From Candidatus Poribacteria bacterium (GTDB taxonomy: Bacteria > Poribacteria > WGA-4E > WGA-3G): a DNA stretch of 37,241 nucleotides. Below, piece after piece: positions 16,182-23,740 of this stretch. The DNA is taken from positions 1 through 37,241 of the forward strand of contig JAJEDB010000004.1 in the NCBI GenBank assembly GCA_022821725.1. Direction: 5' to 3'. The notes beneath the pieces are model-generated. The model had not been told where the DNA came from. It saw only the letters and a program-made list of their open reading frames with translations, and searched no databases. The stretch's first letter is position 1; each line of letters starts with the position of its first letter. A program made the position numbers and the translations under genes.

Positions 16182-16243
16182 GGCTGTCGACCGTCGGCAG
16201 TTAGCAAGAAGCCATTGGTAAATCCACCGATAACCGACAGCCG
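16182..16243. repeat. short palindromic element
   Basis: GGCTGTCG with downstream GTCGGCAGTTA pairs with GATAACCGACAGCC across about 30 nt. The arms resemble those of the elements at 9847 and 10530 (variants of CAGTTATC/GATAACTG and GTCGG). It lies between the TPP-enzyme 3' end and the LamG start. Confidence 0.45.
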
Positions 16244-16267
16244 ATTTCTACTCCCATCGATCGTCAT

Positions 16268-17902
16268 TTAGAAAGAAGAAATCTGAATTTCTTTCGCCGT
16301 AATAAACTCAAGAAGGGCAGGAACGCCTTCTTGCGTTTTTTGGATGCCACGCTGAATAGCAGGAATAATCTGGTCAGGCGTTTCGACACGTTCACCGTAG
16401 CCGCCGAACGCCTTCGCCATGTCTGCGTAGTGACCAGAGATGTCTGTACTACGGAATTTTTCGGTAGACACAGGCATAATCGGGATCTCAATCGCCATAG
16501 AGAAATTGTTGAAAAGCACGGAGAGAATCGGGATTCTTTCCCGAACAGCCGTTTCGAAATCCATACCAGTGAATCCAATAGCGGCATCACCCCAGACATT
16601 AACACAGAGTGCCTCCGGTCTGGCGAGTTTTGCACCCATGGCGAGTCCGAGACCGTACCCCAGCTGCGTCGTCTTGCCCCAACCGATATAAGTGAGGGGT
16701 GCGACAGACTGCCAGAAGGGGGACATTTGGTCGCGCGGACTTCCTGCATCGTGTGTAATAATCGTGTTTTCGACATCGACAGTGTGCAGAAGATCCGAGA
16801 TGACGCGATACGGTGTCATCGGCACCTCATCCGAGGTGAGTTTCGCCTTCCACTGGTCAAGCCATTCCGCTTTAACCGCACTAATTTCTCCAGTAACGGC
16901 AGCCGTTTGCTCTTCGGATGCCCCGTTAGAACGATCTCGGACCGCTGCTACCAAACCCTCTAAAATCAAACCTGCATCGCCGACAAGCGCCGTTTCAACG
17001 GGAACATCTTTGTTGATGTCCGCTGGATCCAATGTCGCGTGAATCACCCGTTTTCCATCGGGAATCCTGACCCCGAAGCCGGTTCGAGTGAAACTGCACC
17101 CGATCCCCAAAATCAGATCCGTTTTTTGGAGGAAGTGATGCACGGGTTTCGGAATCGCCCGTCCGCCGGAACCCAATGCTAATGGATGGTCTTCAGGAAA
17201 CGCGCTTTTGCCCCCTAAACTCGTCGTTACGGGTGCTCCGAGGAGCTCCGCCAACTCTTTTAAAGAATTCCAAGCCTGGGCGTAATGCACACCCTGTCCT
17301 GCATAGATAACAGGACACTCGGCATCAAGCAGTGCCTCCGCAGCGGCTTCAATCGCCGCGCTGTCAGGACCGTAGCGTACGGTAGGCACGGGTGTCGGAT
17401 CAAAGGAATCGGAAATCTCCTCACCAAACAGATCCGATGGAAATTCAACGAGTGCGGGGCGCGGTCTGCCGTTTCGGACTTGCGTAAAAGCACGCCGCAT
17501 CGCTTCCGGGACGGCTTCAGGCATCGTGACCTGTTCACACGACTTCGTTACATGCCGATAGTTCAGGGCAGAATTGAAATTCGGTTGGATTTGGGTTACG
17601 CCTCGAGAATAACCACCCGGTAGAACAACAATCGGTGCGGAATCGCCATAGGCTTGGGCGACACCCCCGAAGGCGTTTTCGGAACCGGGACCGCTCTGCA
17701 TACAGAACACGCCAATCTTCTCGCCGGAGGTTATGCGGCTCATCGCGTCTGCCATGTGAAGTCCAATACGTTCCTGTCTCACGATAATCGGACGGATGTC
17801 TAATTTCGCCGCCGCTTCGATGATCGGGTTAACGGGATAGGCGAAGAGGTACTCTACCCCTTCTGCTTTAAGGACTTTTGCAACTGCATCAACAACTTTC
17901 AT
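16268..17902 (-). CDS. thiamine pyrophosphate-dependent enzyme, acetolactate synthase-like
   Basis: A 544-residue enzyme with the three-domain layout of acetolactate synthase, benzoylformate decarboxylase and related TPP enzymes. The catalytic Glu that activates TPP is in VRQERIGLHMADA (E44), the central domain has the family GxGxH-like turn (YAGQGVHYAQA), and the TPP/Mg motif begins GDAAIG at 438 and ends NN at 465-466. Here Ala replaces the usual Gly of GDG. No separate small subunit is near, so biosynthetic AHAS is unlikely; a 2-oxo-acid decarboxylase, sulfoacetaldehyde acetyltransferase-like or other lyase is more plausible. A leader core ends 12 nt before the ATG. Confidence 0.85.
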   Translation of the reverse strand: MKVVDAVAKVLKAEGVEYLFAYPVNPIIEAAAKLDIRPIIVRQERIGLHMADAMSRITSGEKIGVFCMQSGPGSENAFGGVAQAYGDSAPIVVLPGGYSRGVTQIQPNFNSALNYRHVTKSCEQVTMPEAVPEAMRRAFTQVRNGRPRPALVEFPSDLFGEEISDSFDPTPVPTVRYGPDSAAIEAAAEALLDAECPVIYAGQGVHYAQAWNSLKELAELLGAPVTTSLGGKSAFPEDHPLALGSGGRAIPKPVHHFLQKTDLILGIGCSFTRTGFGVRIPDGKRVIHATLDPADINKDVPVETALVGDAGLILEGLVAAVRDRSNGASEEQTAAVTGEISAVKAEWLDQWKAKLTSDEVPMTPYRVISDLLHTVDVENTIITHDAGSPRDQMSPFWQSVAPLTYIGWGKTTQLGYGLGLAMGAKLARPEALCVNVWGDAAIGFTGMDFETAVRERIPILSVLFNNFSMAIEIPIMPVSTEKFRSTDISGHYADMAKAFGGYGERVETPDQIIPAIQRGIQKTQEGVPALLEFITAKEIQISSF

Positions 17903-17962
17903 ATTTTTAACTTTCCTTGCGGTTCGGTGAGGCAGGTTGGTATTTTCAAGTGCCTCTCCGTA
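17903..17962 (-). repeat. leader element before the TPP enzyme
   Basis: On the minus strand: GAGAGGCACTTGAAAA, a spacer, CTCACCGAACCGCAAGG and AAAGTTAAAAAT, then ATG 12 nt after the GG. A second block shared with other intergenic regions (CCCAAGCAAAAA) lies further out at 17977. Confidence 0.65.
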
Positions 17963-17996
17963 TATTTAGGGGAAATGCCCAAGCAAAAAACCCCTC

Positions 17997-18047
17997 CAAA
18001 TGTAAAGCAAAGACAAATTATGCCATTTAAGGCATAATTTCATTACG
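17997..18047. repeat. dispersed intergenic repeat, second copy
   Basis: Matches 5076-5141 in order. In this copy AAATTATGCC (18016-18025) and GGCATAATTT (18031-18040) form a perfect 10-bp palindrome with loop ATTTAA. It is 3' of the minus-strand PhyH gene and could act as a weak terminator, since the minus strand continues TTTGTCTTTG. Confidence 0.55.
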
Positions 18048-18085
18048 GACTATGTTTTTGGTTTTTTTCATCTAATAAAAAAGAC

Positions 18086-18898
18086 TTACACACTGGGATT
18101 CGTTGGTTTCCCAGCATCCATCACGAGTGGAAAACTATCGCCTTCCAATTTATCGCCATCATTGACGGTGACAAAAGGTTTCATAACATGGGTTCCGCTG
18201 GCATCATATACCGTTTCGCCTGTCATATAATGCACGGCAATTGCCCGCCGAGGACTATCGCTGGCGTTGTCATGCGATCCGTGCCATGTCAAGGCGTGAT
18301 GGTAATGGACATGCCCTTTCGGCACAGGACACAGCTCCACCGCTAATTCATGCGCCTCAAAGCGATCCGGCATCGCATCGATGTCTTTGACGGAATGTAG
18401 GAACGCAATTTGATTGCCCCAATGATAGGAACCGGGGACCATACGCATACACCCATTGCTCTCATCCACATCGTCCAACGCAACCCAAGCACTCACCTGA
18501 CTCGTTTTGGGCATAAGAATCGGCCAATACGGTGAATCCTGATGCCACATATTGACACCCCCGACCTGCGGCGGTTTGTATTGGATTTGGTCGTGCCAGA
18601 CGCGCAACTCTGTCGCCGACATGAGCTGCCCAATCTCTTCCACAATCACTGGATTGTGAACGAGTCGGTGGTAGGCAGCACTCGCTTCCCAAATATTGAC
18701 GACTTGCCAGACGGGACTCTCTTCCCTGCCGCCAAGGTTAACGATGTGCACGGGCTGCGTCACGTCGTCCTTTTCATAATCATCAATCACGCGTGCTAAT
18801 TCCTCACGCAACTCCTCAACCTGTTCATCACTTAAAGCACGGCTTCCGAGGAGAAAACCTTTCTCAAGAAATGTGTCAACCTGGGTTTGATTGAGCAT
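18086..18898 (-). CDS. phytanoyl-CoA dioxygenase (PhyH) family protein
   Basis: A 270-residue Fe(II)/2-oxoglutarate oxygenase with intact catalytic residues: H119-x-D121 in MWHQDSPYW, distal H206 in LTWHGSHDN, and an Arg (R217 or R218) for 2-oxoglutarate. SAWVALDDVDESNGCMRMVP is the standard beta-helix segment. It is a close paralogue of the gene 979 bp further along (19065-19877), the two differing mainly near the N terminus and the 160-190 loop. A leader core stands upstream, here with 14 nt to the ATG. PhyH enzymes hydroxylate diverse substrates including acyl-CoA, ectoine and natural products; the substrate here is not known. Confidence 0.92.
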   Translation of the reverse strand: MLNQTQVDTFLEKGFLLGSRALSDEQVEELREELARVIDDYEKDDVTQPVHIVNLGGREESPVWQVVNIWEASAAYHRLVHNPVIVEEIGQLMSATELRVWHDQIQYKPPQVGGVNMWHQDSPYWPILMPKTSQVSAWVALDDVDESNGCMRMVPGSYHWGNQIAFLHSVKDIDAMPDRFEAHELAVELCPVPKGHVHYHHALTWHGSHDNASDSPRRAIAVHYMTGETVYDASGTHVMKPFVTVNDGDKLEGDSFPLVMDAGKPTNPSV

Positions 18899-18958
18899 AT
18901 CTTTCCAATTTTCCTTGCGGGTAAGTAACGTGGATTAGAACTTTGACGTGCCTCTCTC
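18899..18958 (-). repeat. leader element before PhyH gene
   Basis: Minus strand: GAGAGGCACGTCAAAG, a spacer with CCACGTTACTTA, then CCCGCAAGGAAAATTGG and the ATG 14 nt after the GG. Further 3' on the plus strand (18985) the block CCCAAGCAAAAACCCCTCC is also shared with 17977. Confidence 0.65.
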
Positions 18959-19064
18959 TGGAGTTGAAGAAATCCGCAGAAATCCCCAAGCAAAAACCCC
19001 TCCACTACGTTACAGGCTTAATTTTTGGAATTCACTTAATTCTCATCGCACTTATAGAAAATAT

Positions 19065-19877
19065 CTATATGTTGGCTTTCGTTGGCTTCCCATCATCCAT
19101 TACAAGCGGAAAATGGTGACCTGCCAATTTATCGCCACCATTGACGGTAACAAAACGTTTCATGATGTGAGTGCCATCCTGATCGTAACGGGTTTCACTC
19201 GTCATGTAATGCACCGCAATCGCACGCCGGGGGTCATTACTGGTGTTGTCATGCGATCCGTGCCACGTTAAGGCGTGATGATAGTGGACATGTCCCTTCG
19301 GCACAGGACACAGCTCCACTTCCAATGTGCTACCTTCAAATTGATCCGGCATTGAATCTATGTCTGGCACTTCGCGCAAGAATGGCATCTGACTCCCCCA
19401 ATGATAGGACCCTCGGACCATCCGCATACACCCGTTGCTTTCATCGACATCGTCCAACGCAACCCAAGCACTGACTTGACTCGTTTTCGGGGTGAGAATA
19501 CCCCACAACGGCGAATCTTGATGCCAACGATTCACACCCCCGACTTTCGGGGGTTTGTATTGGATTTGGTCGTGCCAGACGCGCAACTCCGTCGCCGACA
19601 TGAGCTGCCCGATCTCCTCCACAATCACGGGATTGTGAACGAGTCGGTGATAGGCAGAACTCGCTTCCCAGATATTGACGATCTGCCAGACGGGACTCTC
19701 TTCCTTGCCACCGAGATTGGCGATGCGCACGGGCTGCGCGATATCGTCCCTTTCATAATCATCAATCACGCGCGCCAATTCTTCACGCAATTCGTCAACC
19801 TGTTCATCACTTAAAACACGGTTTCCGAGGAGGAAGCCTTTTTCACGAAATGTGTCAACCTGAGTTTGATCGAGCAT
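19065..19877 (-). CDS. phytanoyl-CoA dioxygenase (PhyH) family protein, tandem paralogue
   Basis: A 270-residue protein aligning without gaps to the 18086 gene. The metal motif is H119-x-D121 (RWHQDSPLW), with distal H206 in LTWHGSHDN and the following PRRAIAVHY. Most substitutions are conservative, but the loop about 165-190 and residues around the metal site (M to R before WHQD, Y to L after it) differ, which could shift substrate choice. The leader upstream includes the GCCTGC hairpin. The two genes probably came from one tandem duplication and are transcribed in the same direction. Confidence 0.92.
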   Translation of the reverse strand: MLDQTQVDTFREKGFLLGNRVLSDEQVDELREELARVIDDYERDDIAQPVRIANLGGKEESPVWQIVNIWEASSAYHRLVHNPVIVEEIGQLMSATELRVWHDQIQYKPPKVGGVNRWHQDSPLWGILTPKTSQVSAWVALDDVDESNGCMRMVRGSYHWGSQMPFLREVPDIDSMPDQFEGSTLEVELCPVPKGHVHYHHALTWHGSHDNTSNDPRRAIAVHYMTSETRYDQDGTHIMKRFVTVNGGDKLAGHHFPLVMDDGKPTKANI

Positions 19878-19978
19878 ATCTTTTAAATTTTCCTTGCGGT
19901 TCGGTGAGGTGAATTGATAGTTTCACGTTCTTCTCCGTAGAACCGCCTGCGCCGTTGTTGCAGGCTACGGGTCCAATT
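19878..19978 (-). repeat. composite leader with hairpin
   Basis: The entire space between the Gfo/Idh/MocA stop and this PhyH start is a leader. Minus strand order: GTAGCCTGC-N9-GCAGGC hairpin (19945-19965), TCTACGGAGAAGAACGTG, CACCTCACCGAACCGCAAGG, then AAAATTTAAAAGAT and ATG. It matches the 249-334 leader block by block. Confidence 0.7.
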
Positions 19979-21013
19979 TTACGCACCAGTCACCCTATTT
20001 TTTAGTTCTACCCACTCTTCATCGGAGAGTTTCGGGGGCCACGCAATCCGCTCGCCGATGAGTGCGGAGCGATACGCCGCCATAATCAAATCAAAACCGA
20101 GCAGGGCATATTCCAATCTGTTCCGATGCGGTTGATTTTCGTCATCCAGCCACGTCGCGACGGCTTGGGTAAAGTCGCGTTGCCCGAATTTGTCATCTTC
20201 GCCGAAGTGGGTTTGCTCAACAAAGTGCTCCGTCATACCGTCAAACTGATAGCCCCATGAACCGTTTTCTCGCCACCACATTCTGCCTTTCGTCCCCCAA
20301 AAATCGAGGTTGCACCGCGGATTACTGCCGGGGAAATCAATGGTTCCAAAGGCTGTCCGTGCGGACTCAAAAAAGACGCGGGCACCGTTCTCGAACGTAT
20401 AAATTGCCATCAAATCTTCGGGGCATTGCCGATGCGGAATGTGATAGGTTTCTGCCCCCTGAACGGCACCCCACACGTGTGTAATCGGGATGTCTTTTAG
20501 CGCGAAAAGCACGACATCCATCAAGTGTGTATCCATATCGGTAATGTCGCCCTCGGTGCAGGCGCGGATGAAGTGTATGTCGCCGAGACTATCGTCAGCG
20601 AAAAACTCCAACAGTTTTTCAGCGAAGGGGAGATACCGCCGTTGATGATTGACGATAATCTTCAAACCTGTCTTCTCATACGCGGCAGCGAGTGCCTCTG
20701 CTTCGCTGGGTCTGAGCGCGAGCGGCTTTTCTATCACCAACGCCTTAACGCCCGCTTCGGCGGCAGGTTCTACCCAGATATGCCGTGGCACTGTAGGTTC
20801 TGTAACGGCATGGATAATATCGGGTTTCTCCTTTTCCAACATCTCGACATAGTCTGTGTACCCCGGGACGTTCAGTTCTTCCACGGCTATTTTTAACCGT
20901 TCCTCATCGATTTCGCAGATGGCAATTACCTTCATATTTTCGATGCCTTCATAACGTCGGGCATGGTGTACACCCCGCCTCCCACCAACGATCCCAGTTC
21001 GATACATCGTCAT
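19979..21013 (-). CDS. Gfo/Idh/MocA family oxidoreductase
   Basis: A 344-residue dehydrogenase with an unusual nucleotide loop, GGRRGVHHA (10-18), in place of a classic GxGxxG, as in a branch of the family. The EKP motif is at 95-97 and VNHQRRYLP follows near 121. The substrate domain shows DMDTHLMDVV, where the His and Asp of the usual G-x-H-xx-D active-site patch are kept. A good SD (GAGGAGG) precedes the ATG and a strong promoter lies further upstream with a palindrome in its spacer, so this gene is likely regulated. It diverges from the enolase-superfamily gene at 21340, a plausible catabolic pair. Confidence 0.9.
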   Translation of the reverse strand: MTMYRTGIVGGRRGVHHARRYEGIENMKVIAICEIDEERLKIAVEELNVPGYTDYVEMLEKEKPDIIHAVTEPTVPRHIWVEPAAEAGVKALVIEKPLALRPSEAEALAAAYEKTGLKIIVNHQRRYLPFAEKLLEFFADDSLGDIHFIRACTEGDITDMDTHLMDVVLFALKDIPITHVWGAVQGAETYHIPHRQCPEDLMAIYTFENGARVFFESARTAFGTIDFPGSNPRCNLDFWGTKGRMWWRENGSWGYQFDGMTEHFVEQTHFGEDDKFGQRDFTQAVATWLDDENQPHRNRLEYALLGFDLIMAAYRSALIGERIAWPPKLSDEEWVELKNRVTGA

Positions 21014-21066
21014 AACGTGCCTCCTCGTTGAAGCGTGCAGTTTGTCGGTTTCCGAAATTTGCTACT

Positions 21067-21095
21067 ATATTAGCATGCTCACAAATTTGTGTCAA
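21067..21095 (-). promoter_or_regulatory. sigma70 promoter, minus strand, with operator-like palindrome
   Basis: On the minus strand TTGACA (21090-21095) and TAATAT (21067-21072) are separated by 17 nt, close to consensus. A perfect 12-bp palindrome CACAAATTTGTG (21080-21091) overlaps the -35 end and the spacer, the position expected for a repressor site. Confidence 0.7.
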
Positions 21096-21133
21096 TGTTT
21101 GATTTGGAAGTTCAAAAGCATTTTGCCATCATG

Positions 21134-21253
21134 CAGAGCCATTCAGTTTTCGGTTTCTGAATGCCTTATCGAGAATAGATATGTGACTTTCGGCACAAAT
21201 CGGGGTTACAAACCCCTCCCACAAGAGAGATTTGTGACAATTGAATGGCTCTG
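21134..21253. repeat. MITE-like inverted-repeat unit
   Basis: CAGAGCCATTCA at 21134 and its exact complement at 21242-21253 bound a 120-nt unit, with weaker matching just outside. Within it CACAAATC (21194-21201) pairs with GATTTGTG (21229-21236), enclosing GGGGTT/AACCCC. It sits in the 326-bp divergent gene-free region, the rest of which is promoter sequence. Confidence 0.55.
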
Positions 21254-21272
21254 TGCCATTATGTTTTCTCTA

Positions 21273-21301
21273 TTGTTAAATTCATACGCTCGTGATACAA
21301 T
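21273..21301 (+). promoter_or_regulatory. sigma70-like promoter for the enolase-superfamily gene
   Basis: TTGTTA (21273-21278), 17-nt spacer, TACAAT (21296-21301). Transcription would begin near 21308, leaving a short leader with AGGAGGG before the ATG at 21340. Confidence 0.6.
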
Positions 21302-21339
21302 GCAACACAGTAACACAAAAGCCAATTCAGGAGGGCTAC

Positions 21340-22467
21340 ATGAAGATTGATAAGGTTGAGTCGTTTTTTATCAGGAACGGCTATGTGATCCGGATCCATA
21401 CAGATACGGGCATCAGCGGTGTGGGACAGACAGCGTGTTGGGGGTATCCAGAAGCCGTTGATAGCATTATCAACACGTTTAAGAAACACCTCATCGGGCA
21501 GAACCCCCTGCGGATTGAACATCATTGGCAATACCTCTACCGCATGGGACCGTTTCGTGGGACCGCGTTGAGCGGTGCTATTAGTGCGGTGGACATCGCC
21601 TTATGGGACATCAAGGGCAAACATTTCGGGGTTCCGATCTGGGAACTGTTAGGCGGTAACTGCCGTGATAAAATCCGATTACACCTTCTCGGTGGCGGCA
21701 GCACACCCGAAACGATGTATGACGCAGCGAAAGCGGCTGTCGAAGAAGGTTTCACGGCACTCAAATTTGACCCAGTGGTCGGTGGCTTCCAAGATATGAC
21801 CGTCGATCGACTCGTTAAGACTGCCCGTGACATTGTCGCTGCTGCACGTGAAGGCGGGGGACCGGATCTCGATCTGATTGTTGAAGTGCACCGGAAACTG
21901 ACCCCGATGAACAGTATCGTCTTAGAATCCGCACTGGCGCCCTTCAACCTCTATTTCATTGAAGACCCGATCCAGATAGATACGATTTCAACGCAAGCGG
22001 AATTAGCGAAACGGATGACAACACCACTCGCTATCGGCGAACGCAATGTCAGTATCTGGGAATTTCGTGAACTCTTGGAGGCAGGGGGACCGCAATACGT
22101 CCGTCCGGATCTCGGTTTGGCAGGCGGTATAACACATTGCAAGAAAATCGCGGCACTTGCGGAAGCGTATCACAGTGCGGTTGTCACACACAACTTCCTC
22201 GGACCGCTTATCACCGCTGCATCACTTCACTTAGACACGAGCATCCCGAACTTCATCACACAGGAGTATACGAAAGGCGATGAATCCGAAGATTTCGCCG
22301 TTTATAAAGTAGCGTATCAGCGGGAAGGCGGATACATTCCCATCCCTGAAGCACCGGGCTTGGGTATCGAACTTGACGACAGTCTAATCGAGGAGAACCC
22401 TTATCAACCGATGAATACCGGCACGACACTTTTGCGTGAAGACGGTTCTGTTGCTTATGCGGTATAA
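21340..22467 (+). CDS. mandelate racemase/muconate lactonizing enzyme family protein
   Basis: A 375-residue enolase-superfamily enzyme, related to the protein at 2601. The start at 21340 is fixed by AGGAGGG and aligns with MKI at the start of the paralogue. Metal-binding positions are E182 (VEVH), E208 (FIEDP) and E234 (AIGER); the first is Glu where the paralogue and most mandelate-racemase members have Asp. H184 and H284 (VTHNFLGP) are candidate acid/base residues. The length and HNFLGP signature suggest a sugar-acid dehydratase. It diverges from the Gfo/Idh/MocA gene and is followed by the tandem PhyH genes, perhaps on one transcript. Confidence 0.88.
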   Translation: MKIDKVESFFIRNGYVIRIHTDTGISGVGQTACWGYPEAVDSIINTFKKHLIGQNPLRIEHHWQYLYRMGPFRGTALSGAISAVDIALWDIKGKHFGVPIWELLGGNCRDKIRLHLLGGGSTPETMYDAAKAAVEEGFTALKFDPVVGGFQDMTVDRLVKTARDIVAAAREGGGPDLDLIVEVHRKLTPMNSIVLESALAPFNLYFIEDPIQIDTISTQAELAKRMTTPLAIGERNVSIWEFRELLEAGGPQYVRPDLGLAGGITHCKKIAALAEAYHSAVVTHNFLGPLITAASLHLDTSIPNFITQEYTKGDESEDFAVYKVAYQREGGYIPIPEAPGLGIELDDSLIEENPYQPMNTGTTLLREDGSVAYAV

Positions 22468-22468
22468 T

Positions 22469-22665
22469 GAGAAAGGCGCGTCAACGTCTTAGGGGAAACG
22501 CCCAAGCAAAAACACTCACGCTGCTTAACCGCAAGGAAAATTAAAAAAGTATCCAGTGCGAAATTAGCGCAAAGCCTGTAGCCTGCAACAACGGCGCAGG
22601 CGGACTTGAGAAAGGCGCGTCAACGCTCAATCTCACGTTGTTTAACCGCAAGGAAAATTAAAAAA
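22469..22665 (+). repeat. composite leader with two cores and hairpin
   Basis: Order: GAGAAAGGCGCGTCAACG, AGGGGAAACGCCCAAGCAAA, core 1 (CCGCAAGG, 22529-22536), GCGAAATTAG, hairpin GCCTGC-N9-GCAGGC (22581-22601), GAGAAAGGCGCGTCAACG again, core 2 (22646-22653) and ATG at 12 nt. The upstream core is followed at 12 nt by GTA and not a start codon. Confidence 0.75.
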
Positions 22666-23466
22666 ATGAATGCTGATGAGAAATATCTATTCGACCTGAA
22701 CGGCTATCTTGTTATCAAGAACGTGCTAACACCGGAGGAGGTAGCCCTCGCCAACGAAGCAATCGACAGACATAGCGAGCAAGGACGCATCCGTCCACGC
22801 GAACAGGCACTCGATGGCGGTTCCTCGGAATTAAAAGGGGAGCAGGGCAGAGGCGAACTCGGCGGCATGCTCGGTTGGGAAGAGCCGTGGTGCAATCCGT
22901 TTCGACACATGCTCGCACACCCGACACTCATCCCCTATCTTAACGAGATACTCGGAAGGGGCTTCCGCATGGATCATCAGATGTTCCTGCTCTCAATGGA
23001 CAAGGGTGCAGAGGGACATACGTTCCATGGCTCCTCCGGTCCCGGCTTCGATCCGAACCAATACTATATTTTCCGTGATGGACGCATGCACAACGGCTTG
23101 ACTGTCGTCACCTTCCAATTGACAGACGTGCCGCCCGGAGCGGGAGGGTTAATCGTTATACCGGGAAGCCATAAGAGCAACTATCCGTGCCCGAAAGAGA
23201 TGCGGCTCTACCAAGAACACCAAGAGCACATCCGACAACTCGTCTGCAATGCTGGCGATGTGGCAATCTTCACGGAGGCGGTGACACACGGAACACTTCC
23301 GTGGACCGCCGACCATCCGCGCCGCTCCATTTTAACCCGTTATACCGCAGGCAACATGGCGTATGTGCCTGCCTATGAGATACCGGAATGGGCGAACGAA
23401 CGCCAACGCGCTGTTATGGAACCCCCCTATCATTCGCGATTAAATCGCCCCACCTTGGAAGTGTAG
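22666..23466 (+). CDS. phytanoyl-CoA dioxygenase (PhyH) family protein, HGS variant
   Basis: A 266-residue PhyH-family protein of a different branch from the 18086/19065 pair. PGSHK (166-170), AVTHG with distal H208 and RR (219-220) are clear. The proximal motif aligned with HxD of the other PhyH proteins reads H121-G-S123, so the metal-binding Asp appears to be replaced by Ser. That may mean a different coordination, as in halogenases of this fold, or that another Asp serves (GFDP at 127-130 or FRDG at 136-139). The start has the leader core 12 nt upstream. It is duplicated 1075 bp downstream. Confidence 0.88.
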   Translation: MNADEKYLFDLNGYLVIKNVLTPEEVALANEAIDRHSEQGRIRPREQALDGGSSELKGEQGRGELGGMLGWEEPWCNPFRHMLAHPTLIPYLNEILGRGFRMDHQMFLLSMDKGAEGHTFHGSSGPGFDPNQYYIFRDGRMHNGLTVVTFQLTDVPPGAGGLIVIPGSHKSNYPCPKEMRLYQEHQEHIRQLVCNAGDVAIFTEAVTHGTLPWTADHPRRSILTRYTAGNMAYVPAYEIPEWANERQRAVMEPPYHSRLNRPTLEV

Positions 23467-23519
23467 GAAGGTTTTTAATGTACGGGATCCTGGACTGCAC
23501 TCCGCTTACGCGCAGGTTT
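23467..23519 (+). repeat. post-gene repeat, copy 1
   Basis: Begins at the stop of the PhyH gene with GAAGGTTTTTAAT, then GGGATCCTGGACTGC and CCGCTTACGCGCAGGTT. Similar blocks directly follow the stops at 24541 and 25725. Confidence 0.6.
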
Positions 23520-23543
23520 CTGGTGGGGTGTTTCTTCAGATGT

Positions 23544-23740
23544 GAGAAAGGCGCGTCAACGCCTTAGGGGAAACGCCCAAGCAAAAACACTCATGCTGTT
23601 TAACCGCAAGGAAAATTAAAAAAGTATTCAGTGCGAAATTAGCGCAAAACCTGTAGCCTGCAACAACGGAGCAGGCGGATTTGAGAAAGGCGCGTCAAAG
23701 TCCAATCTCACGCTGCTTAACCGCAAGGAAAATTAAAAAT
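23544..23740 (+). repeat. composite leader, duplicate of 22469-22665
   Basis: Same order and spacing as the leader at 22469, offset by exactly 1075 bp, with scattered substitutions. Cores lie at 23604-23611 and 23721-23728; the hairpin is at 23656-23676, its loop differing by one base. Confidence 0.75.

Noticed and set aside
16331..16963. Plus-strand frame of 210 codons
   Set aside because: Antisense to the TPP enzyme, over its conserved TPP motif. No initiation signal.
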